A stretch of DNA of 64,000 nt from Pohlia nutans. Lineage: Eukaryota; Streptophyta; Bryopsida; Bryales; Mniaceae. This document shows, piece by piece, positions 12,164 through 22,873 of this stretch (positions are counted from its first letter, which is position 1; each line of letters starts with the position of its first letter). A program made the position numbers and the translations under genes. The notes beneath the pieces are model-generated. The model did not search any database. It was not told the origin of the DNA and was given only the letters and a program-made list of their open reading frames with translations. The stretch covers positions 3,797,501 to 3,861,500 of the forward strand of contig CM040102.1 of assembly GCA_022496805.1 (NCBI GenBank), given 5' to 3'.

Positions 12164-13436
12164 ACTTTTCTGAATTCTCTCATTCTTTGGTCCGGCACTA
12201 GGAGCTAGAATTCCACCAAAATCAAAGTGGGTGGTGAAGAGAAAAAGTACTACATCGATCATCTTTTGTAGAATATACTATATGGGTGGAGGGAGTGCCC
12301 AGAGATTTTGTGCGATGATCACCCTAGCTAGGAACTACAATTCATGGCTTTAATAAATGTTTCCACGCGGAACTTGAATCATGTGACCTCCCTGCACATC
12401 TGGCCATCAGGAGGAATGACTGAATTTTCTACAAAATTTCGCCACTGAGTTTTTGCCACTTGAATGTGTATGTTCCTCAAGCATGCTTTGACCTATTTGT
12501 GCTTTTCAAGCAGCCTGATTCAGTTCCTTCAATTCCGTCTCCACTCAAAACAATAGAGGGCGTGCTTTTGCTTTTCAAAATGTACTCAAAAGGAAGTACT
12601 AACTGCGGCCGGTGAGTTCTTCCCCCCTTGAGTTTTACTTGAACAATTGCTGGGTTTTATGGGCATTGTATTCACATTGGCTCTGGGTTTTATGGGCTTC
12701 TCGTCAGGCAGAGTACCATGAATTTTTTTTTTGAGAACGAAATTTTTCTCAATGCAAAAAGTAGAAGAGTTAGGATATATAGCTCATCCCCAGGTTTTTT
12801 ATTGGAGGCTTTCGAGAGGTAAATTCGTTGGATAATCAAGTAGAAATTATGATTTCTTTGGCTCGTTCTTTTTCTGTAATTGACTTTCGATTACATGCAG
12901 GTAGGTATCAGAAAAAGAAAGCTGGTGATTCTTAAAGGTGAGTACTGGTTGTATTTCTTGCTACTTTACGAATCCATCTCTACTTTTTGATGAACGAGCT
13001 TAGTCTTATGCTTGCAAACTGACAGAAAGGCATGTGCAACCATCATCAGGTGTTGTTATGCTGATCAAGACTCACGTAAGGTATGCTAAACCAAGAAATT
13101 ATGTTAATCTGTGCAGTGGAAATTTGCGGTTCCATCACTGGGTCGGCCTGAATATCTTCAAGACTGACGGTGATTGTTTGTTTCCGGGTTTGTTGATTCA
13201 AAAAGTTCCGTGTACACCGACTCTTGCTTTATTTTGGTTTTAGGGTTTAGGGTACACCGTTTAGGTTTACGTTTATCCTTTTCAGTTCAACAACACTAAG
13301 TTTAATGCCGAAGGATATTGGTTTGGCTCACATGTGATTTTACAGAAACAGAACATGGGAACATTATTTGGGACTAGAACACATGGAAAGCGTCACACCA
13401 CAAAACAGGTGCGTGAGATTTAGTCAATTTTTGAGG
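12164..13436. other. MATE 3' flank and unassigned DNA
   Basis: A polyadenylation-type AATAAA lies at about 12351. Around 12900-13420 short open stretches flanked by AG and GT (for example 13026-13078) resemble decayed exons of an unknown gene. I could not recognise a protein and do not call one. A telomere-like TAGGGTTTAGGG lies near 13242. Confidence 0.35.
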
Positions 13437-13643
13437 ATTCTACTAACACCTCAAGGACCGAGGATTCACAGTTTCAAATGACCGATTCAATTGATCATAT
13501 TGTGAAAAGTATAATTTAGATGGGATGAAATTTTATATCATCAGAACTATTTGAAGATCATTGCATTTGTTGGTAAAAAACAAATAAATTTGAACCAATG
13601 GAAAATCATGGAGCTCAACATGGGCTTCTTGGTCCTCTAGGGG
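13437..13643 (-). mobile_element. MITE family E copy (AACCCCTAAAGGACC-type end)
   Basis: The right end GGTCCTCTAGGGGTT and the core GCATTTGTTGGTAAAAAA match the families at 40964-41201 and 43782-43979. The left end is degraded (AGGACCGAGGATTCA). Non-coding. Confidence 0.5.
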
Positions 13644-14645
13644 TTGATTTCTTCTTTTGGAGACGTAAGAAGACTATTATGGTGTAGGGAGAAGAATTTT
13701 GTGCTGTTGGCACTGACATAAGGTTCTTTAGCAGTTTGGAGATCACACCGTTCTCATTATGTGGACCTACAGTAGTTTTTTTAAATGAAGAATTCGGAAA
13801 TCATCAAGGCTCTACAGTATTCTTTTATAAAAAATTTAGAAAGTGTTAGGGAGAATGAGCTCAATGAACTATCATTGACGAGAAGCAACCAACTCAACCT
13901 TAGTTGAGCTTAAATAATTTGACATAATCTTGCATTTCGGAATCCCGTATGCTATTCCCTAACAGAATATGGCCAAACGGCCAAATTGGGAGGTGAGTAC
14001 GACAAGGTTTAAAGAACCTTTGAACAATTTGAGGATCGTCACAACTTTGAAAAATCTATAATTGAGGTGGCTGCCTGTGATTTAGTCCGTTTTATGTACT
14101 GTGCATGTTGATTTCCCTTATTGTTGTATTGTTTGTTATATCGACAGGTTTTTATACCACTTTTGATGTCACTTGCAATGTAACTTTCCTTTTCACTTTT
14201 TATTTTTCATAGGTAGAATATTCGTCCATTCAATTCCATATCTCTTAGTCAATTTCGACGTAAATTAATTAATTCTGGAAAAAAGAAGTGCCTCTTGACA
14301 TCTTGTGATTGGTTTAGGGTACATAGTCTTGTCAAAATCATGTGTGGAAATTCAATTTCGACACCAAGCTACTTCGACTTCATAATTATGTGAAGCAGTC
14401 CTTACTGTCACAAGAAATTTGTGTGTGTGACACTACTTGTGAACTTTGAAATTAGTTGACTTTTTTTAATAAGTTTTTCTTATAATTAGAATAGAGTTTT
14501 AAAGATGAATTTGAAATTTAGAATTTAAAAAACCTGTTAAAGAATTTGTTGGATTTTTAAAAGAATTAACACATTCATGCTTGTATAGCAATTGTAGACT
14601 TCATATTGTATGGTGAGGAATTGGCTTGAATGAAATTTCCCTTTG
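13644..14645. other. Intergenic, nothing recognised
   Basis: AT-rich DNA without a supported gene or clear inverted-repeat ends. Confidence 0.5.
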
Positions 14646-15240
14646 ACCCCTAAATTTCTAAAGCCCTCTCCAAATTCGTCAGTTTTGCAAAGATGTCTTA
14701 TAAAATGCAACTAAGAGGGATATTTTGAATTTGATGTATAAATAAAAGTGGTACATTATAAATTTTAGATTCTACCATGATTGCTATGATTGCTATCGAT
14801 CTATTGGTTAGATCTATGATTGCTATCACCAATATTTTTGTATAGAATTTGAAACTTAAATTCAAAATTCTTTTGTAATTCAATTACGAATAAGACATTG
14901 ACAATGTGTGGATGAAATTAGTTGTGATTGGTTGAAATGTAATACTCTAAGTGTAGTGATTTTTGGAGATTTTTTGGTTGCTTAATTTTATGAGTTGATT
15001 TTTTTAAGAGCACTTTTACACTAAAATCTTCAAAATTTTGGATGAATCATTGCAATATGAAATGAAGCTTAAACTTTTCACAAATGACCCCCTTTCTAAT
15101 GAGATCACACATGCATGAAGCTAACTTCCCATAAAATCTATAGTAAAAAATCTACACTACAAAAAGTTAGTGAAAAATTAAAAAACATGGATAAAATTTG
15201 TACATCGTCCAAAAAATGGACACTTAGGCAGCTAAGGGTT
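14646..15240 (+). mobile_element. MITE-like repeat, family F, near full length
   Basis: The left end has ACCCCTAAATTTC and the right end a TAAGGGTTAA form, an imperfect inverted pair. The same repeat occurs reversed at about 53157-53746, and at 21838-22873 where another MITE interrupts it. Non-coding, AT-rich. Confidence 0.65.
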
Positions 15241-16662
15241 AATGTATGATCTCACATACAAAAATAAATTTCTTTAAATAAAATTATTTGAAATCCCTTT
15301 TTTTTTCATATTTAACAAACACACTAATTTGATACAAAGAGGGGTTAAAGTCATGATTAATGGCAAATAGTGTCACAGAGTAAAAATTCCAGTCCCTTAA
15401 GTTTGAAATTAGTGTGTCCTTGCAATTAGTGTCACACACAAATAGCATTATCCTAGTACCAGTAGAATCTATAGTTACACATTCTTATACATAACATTAG
15501 ACAACTTAAGAAAGACCATAGGTTGCATCTAAGCTAGTGCAATACACACTCAGTTCCATACTAAGAGTCCACTTTTTTGGCATGTTTCAACTTAACATTT
15601 TCTTTGCCAAAAAAAAGTTGTCTCAATACTCAAAAAGTGGTCTATCTGTAATAGTAGTATGTAGTTTTGGTGTCACTCTCAATGTTTTCCCTGCTCGCAT
15701 TTGAAGTAAAAAACATAGGACAAAAACTAGGAAAAAAAAATGCCAAAAAAGTGGACTCTTATTATGAAACGGATGGAGTCCTTGATTGTAAACACTGGCA
15801 ATGGTTGAACAGATAGGGGAGCCAAGTTGGAACCTCACCCCATGTAGAAACATAAGAGCGAAATGAATACAAGAGCTTTGGGAGCAAACAGTTGTGTGTT
15901 ACTAAGGCAGTAGCATTTTTAATTGTAACATGCAGATCCAACAGCCTGCAAAAACATGAAACAAAGCATACCCTGGATTGAGGGTCCATCATGCACCCTG
16001 GGATTGCATTGTACTAAACATGTACGAGTATATGTGAGTGACAGAAGAGGTATTAATTGGAACACTGCCATATTACGTATACATACAATAAACACATTCA
16101 AAATTGAAAATATTCACATATATTTACATATATTTTAAATGGAGTATATCTATATACAAAGATATTTAGATATATAACCTCTCGTATACAAGGGGGTTTT
16201 AAGAAGGGGTCGTGAACGCACGTGATTCTCAAACATAATGTAGAGTGCACCCCGGGTCATGCACAGTACAAAAATGTTGGCTTGAGCAGGAGAGTTCCTC
16301 CGTCTGTACAGGAAGGACTAAATCCTCATTGCATCTAAGCATGCATCTTCATGAATATATCTTTACACATGGTATCTTTCAAAACTGTGAAGCACGACGA
16401 CAGAAGGCATGCGCCATCTCCATCAAATGTTAACACTATCAAAACTAGTAAGTAAGTCCATCAACACCAGTAGTAGCCCAAAATTGCTTTGAAGCTTGCA
16501 TCTACTTGTCACTGAGCAAGCCAAACTCGGGCAAAGCTTCACGCTCGGATACAAGATGCGCAAATTATTAGAGTGCCTAAGTAAGTGTGCACAAATAGTC
16601 ACATGGCACAATGAGGTGGTTTACCTTCGTTGCAGTCCAGGAAGCTCGTTCTCTTGACCAGA
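15241..16662. other. Intergenic, no gene supported
   Basis: Only short chance frames. The stretch 16080-16200 is rich in ATATA words. Confidence 0.5.
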
Positions 16663-16820
16663 CCCTAAATCCTAAACCCTAAAAAACCACACTCCTCACG
16701 CTCTTTCCGTAGTTACTCCTGCAGCTTCACCCTCCATCTATGATCTTGGTGGGTGAAGCTGTAGGAGTAATTGCGGAAAGAATGTGAGGAGTGTGGTTTT
16801 TTAGGCTTTAGGGTTTAGGG
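16663..16820. repeat. 70-bp-arm hairpin with telomere-like outer ends
   Basis: The arms 16663-16732 and 16751-16820 are inverted copies with few mismatches, around an 18-base loop. Outer ends read CCCTAAATCCTAAACCCTAA and its complement. Probably a foldback MITE; the size also fits a small-RNA precursor. Confidence 0.8.
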
Positions 16821-17136
16821 ATATTTCACGAGTTCGTGCATTTTTTGCACAGATCTTGAGATGCAGGTTTATAGAGTAGATCATCTCAGAGAAGTTGAGC
16901 GGATCACCTCATTTGTGCTATTAGAGCTTTTGGCTGTAGAATACATGGAACGAAAGAGTTGAGCAACAATAAGAAAATGTCGGAAAATGGAGAGTACAGT
17001 CATTGTGACAGCTGAAACAGGCACAGAGATCACTACTATAGTCACGGTGGTGATCGAGTGAAGCGAAAACAACCCAACCTTGTGACCTAATTTCAACTCT
17101 TAATCCTCCAAAAGCAGGGGATGGTTATGAGTAGGA

Positions 17137-17470
17137 AGTGTTGATAACGTTCAAAGTGCATTCTACAAGCTCTTTCATTCACTTAAACACACTTCAATCG
17201 AAACACGTCTTCATAAGGAAGAAATTCCAGATTCTAAAAATGCAACAAGAATCACTAAGTTCCATTGTCAGGAACTGTCTCTACACAATGCTCTATTTCC
17301 TTAATTCAACTTCAAACGCCAGTGCTAAGGATGGCTCGAAGTGTTGATCAACATCTGTAACGATGCATTGTGTACAAAATTCGCATTCTACAAGCTTTTT
17401 CATTTTCTTGGAGATATGCTTCAATCAAAATACGTCTCAGAAGGAAGGAATCTCATACGTTGGGAATGCA
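17137..17470 (+). repeat. Diverged direct duplication
   Basis: Blocks at about 17137-17245 and 17338-17470 share GAAGTGTTGAT, GCATTCTACAAGCTYTTTCATT and a following CTTCAATC.AAA.ACGTCT order. This is an old tandem duplication, function unknown. The overlapping short frames are not convincing genes. Confidence 0.45.
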
Positions 17471-17849
17471 AAAGAATTTCAGGAGGAGTTTCTAAAAGAG
17501 AGGAAAAAAGAAAAATTGCAGGTGGTGAGAACAACGTACCTGGTGCGCGCGAGACTTCAACTTTCCATGGATGAAGAAATCGTAACCCTAAGTCAGTCCA
17601 ATATACTCCTCCCCTTGTGCATTGTAATGAGAAATCCTGAACAAACGGACTCATAATTCACTTCTCTCGCACAGCACAATTTGTCGCACACACGTCCGCG
17701 AGCGACTCCGAACCAGCGAATTTGTTCGGGTTGCCAGCGCCGTAATTTTCGGAACCCTATCCGGTTGAGGGTTTCTCAAGTTCCATGGGTTTTAGAAGTT
17801 GCCCATGCAAGCATGCAAGAGGAGGGGAAAAGTGGAACTTGAGAACTCG

Positions 17850-18382
17850 GGGGCGGTTTACACTATGGACCAAGAGCCATGACCATGGAATTCTAAAATC
17901 TGTGATTGGCCTAAAAAGAGCTCTTGGTCCCATTTGGCTTTACACTACCTTGAAAAAAGGAGAATGACCACTAACTTTGAGGTCCCCTAAAACTACTAAA
18001 ATCTGCCATTTGGATAATGTGCCATGGTCCAACGGGTTTTCCGTTGAGTCGAGGCAAAATGCTCGACTCAACGGAAATCAAGGGAGCCGTAAGGCTGAAA
18101 ATCAGCCATTGGCCGAATTTTTATTTTTTTTATATATTTTTAAAATTTATATTAAAATATCATCCCAAAGTTGTCACGGTCCAAATCCACTTTACACTAC
18201 AAGAGTGACCAAGCCACTCAAAAATCCATTTTTGATTTTTCATGGTCACGGCTCTTGGCCAAGAGCCATGACCATGAAAATGATTTAATTTTCTTGGTCA
18301 CGGCTCTTGGCCAAGAGCCATGACCATGAAAATGATTTAATTTTCTTGGTCATGGCTCTTGGTCCTTAGTGTAAACCGCCCC
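17850..18382. mobile_element. Foldback MITE with GGGGCGGTTTACACTA ends
   Basis: Left GGGGCGGTTTACACTATGG and right TTAGTGTAAACCGCCCC are inverted. The next inner block, CCAAGAGCCATGACCATG, is also inverted. The right part has 52-bp tandem units (18244, 18296, partial 18348), each with a 30-bp palindrome GGTCACGGCTCTTGG / CCAAGAGCCATGACC. Non-coding. Confidence 0.8.
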
Positions 18383-19142
18383 TTATACCTCGTCATTCAG
18401 AAGTGGTGCACACTTCCACAGACTTGTTTTAGGTAAAACATGAACAAATTTGATTGGTTTAGGGAGAAGTTGCTATGAAGTCTTTGGCTTGACACTATAA
18501 GGACAAGACGTCTCTTTTCACTCCCCTCTGTGAGTCAAATAGCGCCATTTCACATCCACCAATTTTTTGGTTGGACTTGGTGAGTGCGATTCGTCACGTC
18601 ACACAGTAAGAGAACAATGAACATGATCTTCTTGAGTGAGAAATGACGCCTCTGCTTGTCGTGTGGAACCTTTCATACTTTATGACAACTTCTTCACCAC
18701 TTATTTCTCAAAAGTTGACTTGAAATGTGAAACTTGGTATACAAAGTCTTTAAAAACTAGTCTCTTAGTGAGATACTTCACCCATGGAACTTGGCCCTAA
18801 TCAATCAATTTTTGGCATATTCAAGTCCATGGAACATGCACAACTTCGTGGGCGAGTATGAAACAAACTCCCCCCAAGTTCCACTTTCGCCCTCCTCTTG
18901 CCTATTTTTTAATCTAAAAGTAGCCTCTTGTAGCCATTGTGTCAACATACCATTGAACTAGAGGAGAGGGATTAGAATTGATAATGCTAGAGAGCATTAA
19001 CTTTTTAGTTGTTAGCGTTAGCTCATCATTCACCAATAAGCAAGTGTGACGCATTATTTAGACTCTACATAATTACATATTCAACTTCATTTTTTTTTGG
19101 GTTTTTTTTTATTCAATTACCATATTGATCTTTAGAGCCAAT
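18383..19142. other. Intergenic repeat-rich DNA
   Basis: No gene. The part at about 18500-18640 resembles 1830-1960 (shared CTTTTCACTC and GCGATTCGTCACG-type words), a dispersed repeat. Confidence 0.4.
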
Positions 19143-19505
19143 AGAGTTATCCTTAAAGTCACCTTGTATTTGAATAAGATACCGTGAATTCTGCTTTAAT
19201 GTACTCTTATTTGTTCACCCCAAATAGCTAAAAGGCATGGAAGAGCTTGGTCGTCTATCATTATTGGTTGTGTAAAAGCTTGGTGGTCTCTAAACTCAAG
19301 GGAAACTAGTTTAGCCGTCAAGAAAGACGGCTAAACTAGTTTTCCATGGGTTTGAAAACCACCAAGCTCTTACACACCTAATAATGACAGACCACCAAGT
19401 TCTTCCATGCCTTTTAACTATTTGGGGTGAACAAATAAGAGTACATTAAAGCAAAATTCACGGTATCTTATTCAAACACAAGGTGACTTTAAGGATAACT
19501 CTAAT
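19143..19505. mobile_element. Large foldback element (about 177-bp arms)
   Basis: The arms 19143-19319 and 19326-19505 are near-perfect inverted copies around a 6-base loop (AAGAAA) closed by TTAGCCGTC/GACGGCTAA. A partial one-arm copy occurs at about 54955-55045, showing it is dispersed. Non-coding. Confidence 0.85.
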
Positions 19506-20105
19506 GACTTGAAGTTTTTTGGATTGAGATTATGTCTGGTAATTCAAAAGTAAGCAAGACTTTGGGAAAAAATATACAAACCACTACCTCTTTTGCTACT
19601 ACTCTGGCTCGATAGGTCCTGACGTGCGATTATACTCTACAATCTTGTATGCTTGCATGCTTTTGAATTACTCGAGTTGAATTACCTAGTTCATAGTTGT
19701 AAAAACATAGGTTTACCATAAGGTGTAGATTCACCTATGCCAATCTTGACAACCGAGTGAGGACTGCTATTATGATGGGCCGAAGCCAATGAAATTTGAA
19801 GACACTTCATAGGAAATAGTGGCTCATGCTAAAATGGGAGGAAGCTCTAACACGGCCCGATGGAAGTGAATTGGGTTTCTATTTTGATTCAACCCAATTC
19901 CCTTTCTTAAGGTCGTGTCACATTTTGTCTTTAGTATATTAGAATTTTATAGAATGGCCTTGACTATGCACGTAAAATCTTTGGGGTTCATTTCGTGAAT
20001 CCCACCAATTGGCAACAAGGATGTAAGAACAAACCCAACAATTCCACACTAAATATGTCCATCAAGCATTAATTTGACGACAACTTTTAACTTAAAGGAA
20101 TGTTA

Positions 20106-20400
20106 GAGCATGGCCACCCATACTCTCCTAGAGTCTCTTACATCCAAAAAGTAAATAAAAAGTGCTAAGGACTTTTCAAAAATACCTCTCAATCTTAGCA
20201 TATTAAGAAATGGCCTTTCAAATCACTATTTAGTTGACTATATCATCACATTCTACTTGTGATTGGTCCATTGACTATTTGATGTGCACTTTTGATATAT
20301 GAGGGGCGTGCAAGGGTGGGGGAGTGTAAGTACAAGGGCTCTTCAAATGTAGTTGAATAATTTCAACGAGTTAGTCCTAGTGTGCATGGGTGGGAATGAT
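20106..20400 (+). mobile_element. MITE family B, short diverged copy
   Basis: Starts GAGCATGGCCACCCA after TTA and ends GGGTGGGAATGAT. The body is shorter and diverged from the other family B copies. Confidence 0.55.
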
Positions 20401-20409
20401 AGTGAAAAC

Positions 20410-20768
20410 ATCCTCAAAATGTCAAAAAACAACCGGAAGGGCGTCATTTGAGGCCTTAAAGAATGAGGACAGCATAGTAAGGGGCCGGTAAACCCATATT
20501 GTTTGTCAAGACTCGTGTCTGCTGGGTATAAGCCGCCGCCCCCCCCCCCCCCCCCCCCCCCCCCCCAACTAGGTCTTGGGGTCGAAATGAGTAGTAGTGG
20601 GGTAGAAATGAGAGGGGTATTAAAAAAATCAGCACACTATTTTGTGGCCCCTTCTCACTTTACACTATATCCAAAAGACGTCAAATTCAAAGTTCGGCTT
20701 CTCAAGAATGTGCCATGGCCCTTGGCCGGTTTTCTCCACGACTTCTCGTTTCTAGAGTAAAGAGGGCC
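20410..20768 (+). mobile_element. MITE family D, truncated copy with poly-C
   Basis: It matches the right half of 21949-22717, including ATGTCAAAAAACAACYGGAAG, GGCCGGTAAACCCAT, a poly-C tract and the end GTAAAGAGGGCC. The left end is missing. The proline-rich open frame across it is an artefact of the C-run. Confidence 0.75.
20539..20566 (+). repeat. Poly-C tract, 28 C
   Basis: Uninterrupted run of 28 C in the family D copy. Confidence 0.95.
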
Positions 20769-21018
20769 TCAGTTCTCTCATAAATTCATAGCCCTTAAAG
20801 TGGCGGGTTTAACTTAGAGCCTCCTACTTTAATAAGTTACAGTAGACATCTGACAACTCCCAGCCCATCCTGAGAAGAGAGTCGGTTTGTTCAAGATCCT
20901 AGTCAGCACACGCCAAAAATGGTACTGCACTGTCCTTCACACAGTACCACGGAACCAGCTGCACGGAACTTTGAGAAGCCAATTTTGGCCTGTGCTCATT
21001 ACTGTACACACTCCATTA

Positions 21019-21496
21019 GAGCATGGCCACCCTTGCCCTCAACAAGTGGCCTTTTGGCACTGTAGAGTGGCCTCACACTTTTTTCTCTCCCACCCTTGGG
21101 TTTGCCAGTGGCCTCTCTTGCAAGGCCTCTGTAGAAATCAGCTTTGCCACGCTAGGTTGTGAAGTCTCCTATTTTCTTCTTGAGCTTGAAATCCGGGCTA
21201 TTTGTGGGATAATCATCTTCATTAATGGCCTGGACATGCTTTTGCATTGGGAAATGCTACTTCAAATCATGGCCGGCCTGTGACATGGCTTGTACATGTT
21301 CAAATTTCAATGAGATCAACCCTGGCCCACTCAATTGCATGTGGGGACTCAAATACATGTGGTGGCTTAAATGCATTTTGCCAGTTTTGAATCTCCACGG
21401 TGGGTCTGCAGAATTGTGAAGGCCACTCTCACTGCTACAGGGCCCTCTCAAATCAGTTTCCAAGGCCACTTGTTGAGGCCATGGGTGGGAATGCTC
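21019..21496 (+). mobile_element. MITE family B (Tourist/Harbinger-like)
   Basis: The terminal pair is GAGCATGGCCACCCTTGCCC and GGCCATGGGTGGGAATGCTC, with TTA duplications at 21016-21018 and 21497-21499. Non-coding. Confidence 0.85.
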
Positions 21497-21544
21497 TTAC
21501 ACTCACAGCACAAAATTCAAAGCGTGTTGCATGTTGACTACTCG

Positions 21545-21837
21545 GTGATATTTGGCACTTGTAATTTTAGAAATGAAGTTTTCATTTTTTATGAAAAGAA
21601 ATCGACGGCCTCTCGACCATAGTGACAGGTCTTGCAAAATGCAGGACCCAAACTTCCTCTCGAGAGGCCGTCATCTTTGTCAAAAAGTGTTGCCATGTAA
21701 GCATTTTGAAGGTCCACGGCCTTTGGACTTTGGCCTCTAGTGTGAAGGGTCGAGAGGCCGAAACCATGGTTTCTTGCAATTTGATTGGTGGAAACCGACA
21801 GACTCTCGACCTTCGGCCATAGTGTGAAACCCCCCTA
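21545..21837 (-). mobile_element. MITE family A, reverse truncated copy
   Basis: Shares AAATCGACGGCCTCTCGACC, TTTGGCCTCTAGTGTGAA and the end TTCGGCCATAGTGTGAAA with 7072 onward and 37775-38138. It abuts the family F copy that follows. Confidence 0.65.
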
Positions 21838-22140
21838 AATGTAGTGATCTTTGGAAATTTTTTGGTTGCTTAATTTTTTGAGTTGACTTTTGTAAGAGCA
21901 CTTTTAAACAAAAGTCTTCTAAATGTTTGGTGAAACATTGCAACATGAGGCCCTCTTTACACTAGAGGCGAGGGGCCGTGAGAAAATAAATTTCAGCCAA
22001 TGGGATGCGTAGAAATCGAGAAGACCAACGAAGGTCACTTTACACCCGAAATTTTCAGTCCAAGGGACAAAACGAGGAGAAAATGACATAGACAGCACTT
22101 TTGTCCTCGGTGGCAGCAAAAAGGCACATTTTTCAAGTCT

Positions 22141-22194
22141 CCCGGATTTTGCGTCAGGCCCACCTCAAGAGGTGGGCCTGACGCAAAATCCGGG
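22141..22194. repeat. Perfect palindrome, 26-bp arms, 2-base centre
   Basis: The arms 22141-22166 and 22169-22194 (CCCGGATTTTGCGTCAGGCC and onward) are exact complements. It lies inside the family D MITE. Confidence 0.95.
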
Positions 22195-22502
22195 GGGCCG
22201 TTTGGCCAAAATTCTCACAGCCAATCATTTTCATTTTTTAAATAATTTTTCAGAACGGTCACTTTTACTGACGGCCAGTTTTTTGACCCATTTTCTACCC
22301 ACAGCTATTACTATTCATTCCTGATTTTTGTCCGTTTACATTACAATTCATTAGTGCATTCATATACAAGCATAAGATAGAAAAAATGTCAAAAAACAAC
22401 TGGAAGAGCCTCATTTGAGGCCCTAAAGAACGAGGACAGCATAGTAAGTGGCCGGTAAACCCATAATGTTTGTCAACCCATAATGTGTATGCCGGGTATA
22501 AG

Positions 22503-22552
<50 letters not shown>
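22503..22552 (+). repeat. Poly-C tract, 50 C
   Basis: Uninterrupted run of 50 C inside the family D MITE; the C-run is shorter in the 20539 copy. Confidence 0.95.
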
Positions 22553-22554
<2 letters not shown>

Positions 22555-22873
22555 AAAAAGAGAGAGGGGTAAAAAAATCAGCACATTGTTTTAGGGCCCC
22601 TTCTCACTTTACACTATATCCAAAGGACGTCAAATTCAAAGTTTGGCTTCTCAAGAATGAGCCATGGCCCTTGGCCGGTTTTCTCCACGACTTCTCGTTT
22701 CTAGTGTAAAGAGGGCCTGAAATGAGGCATAAAAGTTTCAAAAATCATCAACTTTCTAATCGGATCACTTGTGCATGAAACTAACTTTCCATAGAAAAAA
22801 TGCATTACAGATGAGAAAACAAAGTTTGCTTTTCTACATCGTGCAAGATATGCATGGTTGGCTAGTTAGGGGT

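Larger units (their letters stand above)
21949..22717 (+). mobile_element. MITE family D, full copy, TGA target duplication
   Basis: The ends are GGCCCTCTTTACACTAGA and TCTAGTGTAAAGAGGGCC, exact inverted repeats. TGA flanks both sides, and the empty site in a paralogous repeat confirms a 3-bp duplication. Inside are a perfect 26-bp-arm palindrome at 22141-22194 and a 50-C run. Confidence 0.88.
21838..22873 (+). mobile_element. Family F repeat interrupted by a family D MITE
   Basis: 21838-21948 and 22718-22873 together match 14945-15240. The break falls inside GCAAYATGAAATGA, which is uninterrupted in the 15053 copy. The inner part is the element at 21949-22717. Confidence 0.75.

Noticed and set aside
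12900..13430. Possible small gene with exons near 12901, 13026 and 13280
   Set aside because: Short stretches with splice-like borders, but the joined frame hits stops and no protein was recognised.
20503..20760. Proline-rich small proteins at the poly-C runs (also 22470-22709)
   Set aside because: The prolines are only the C-run, inside a MITE.
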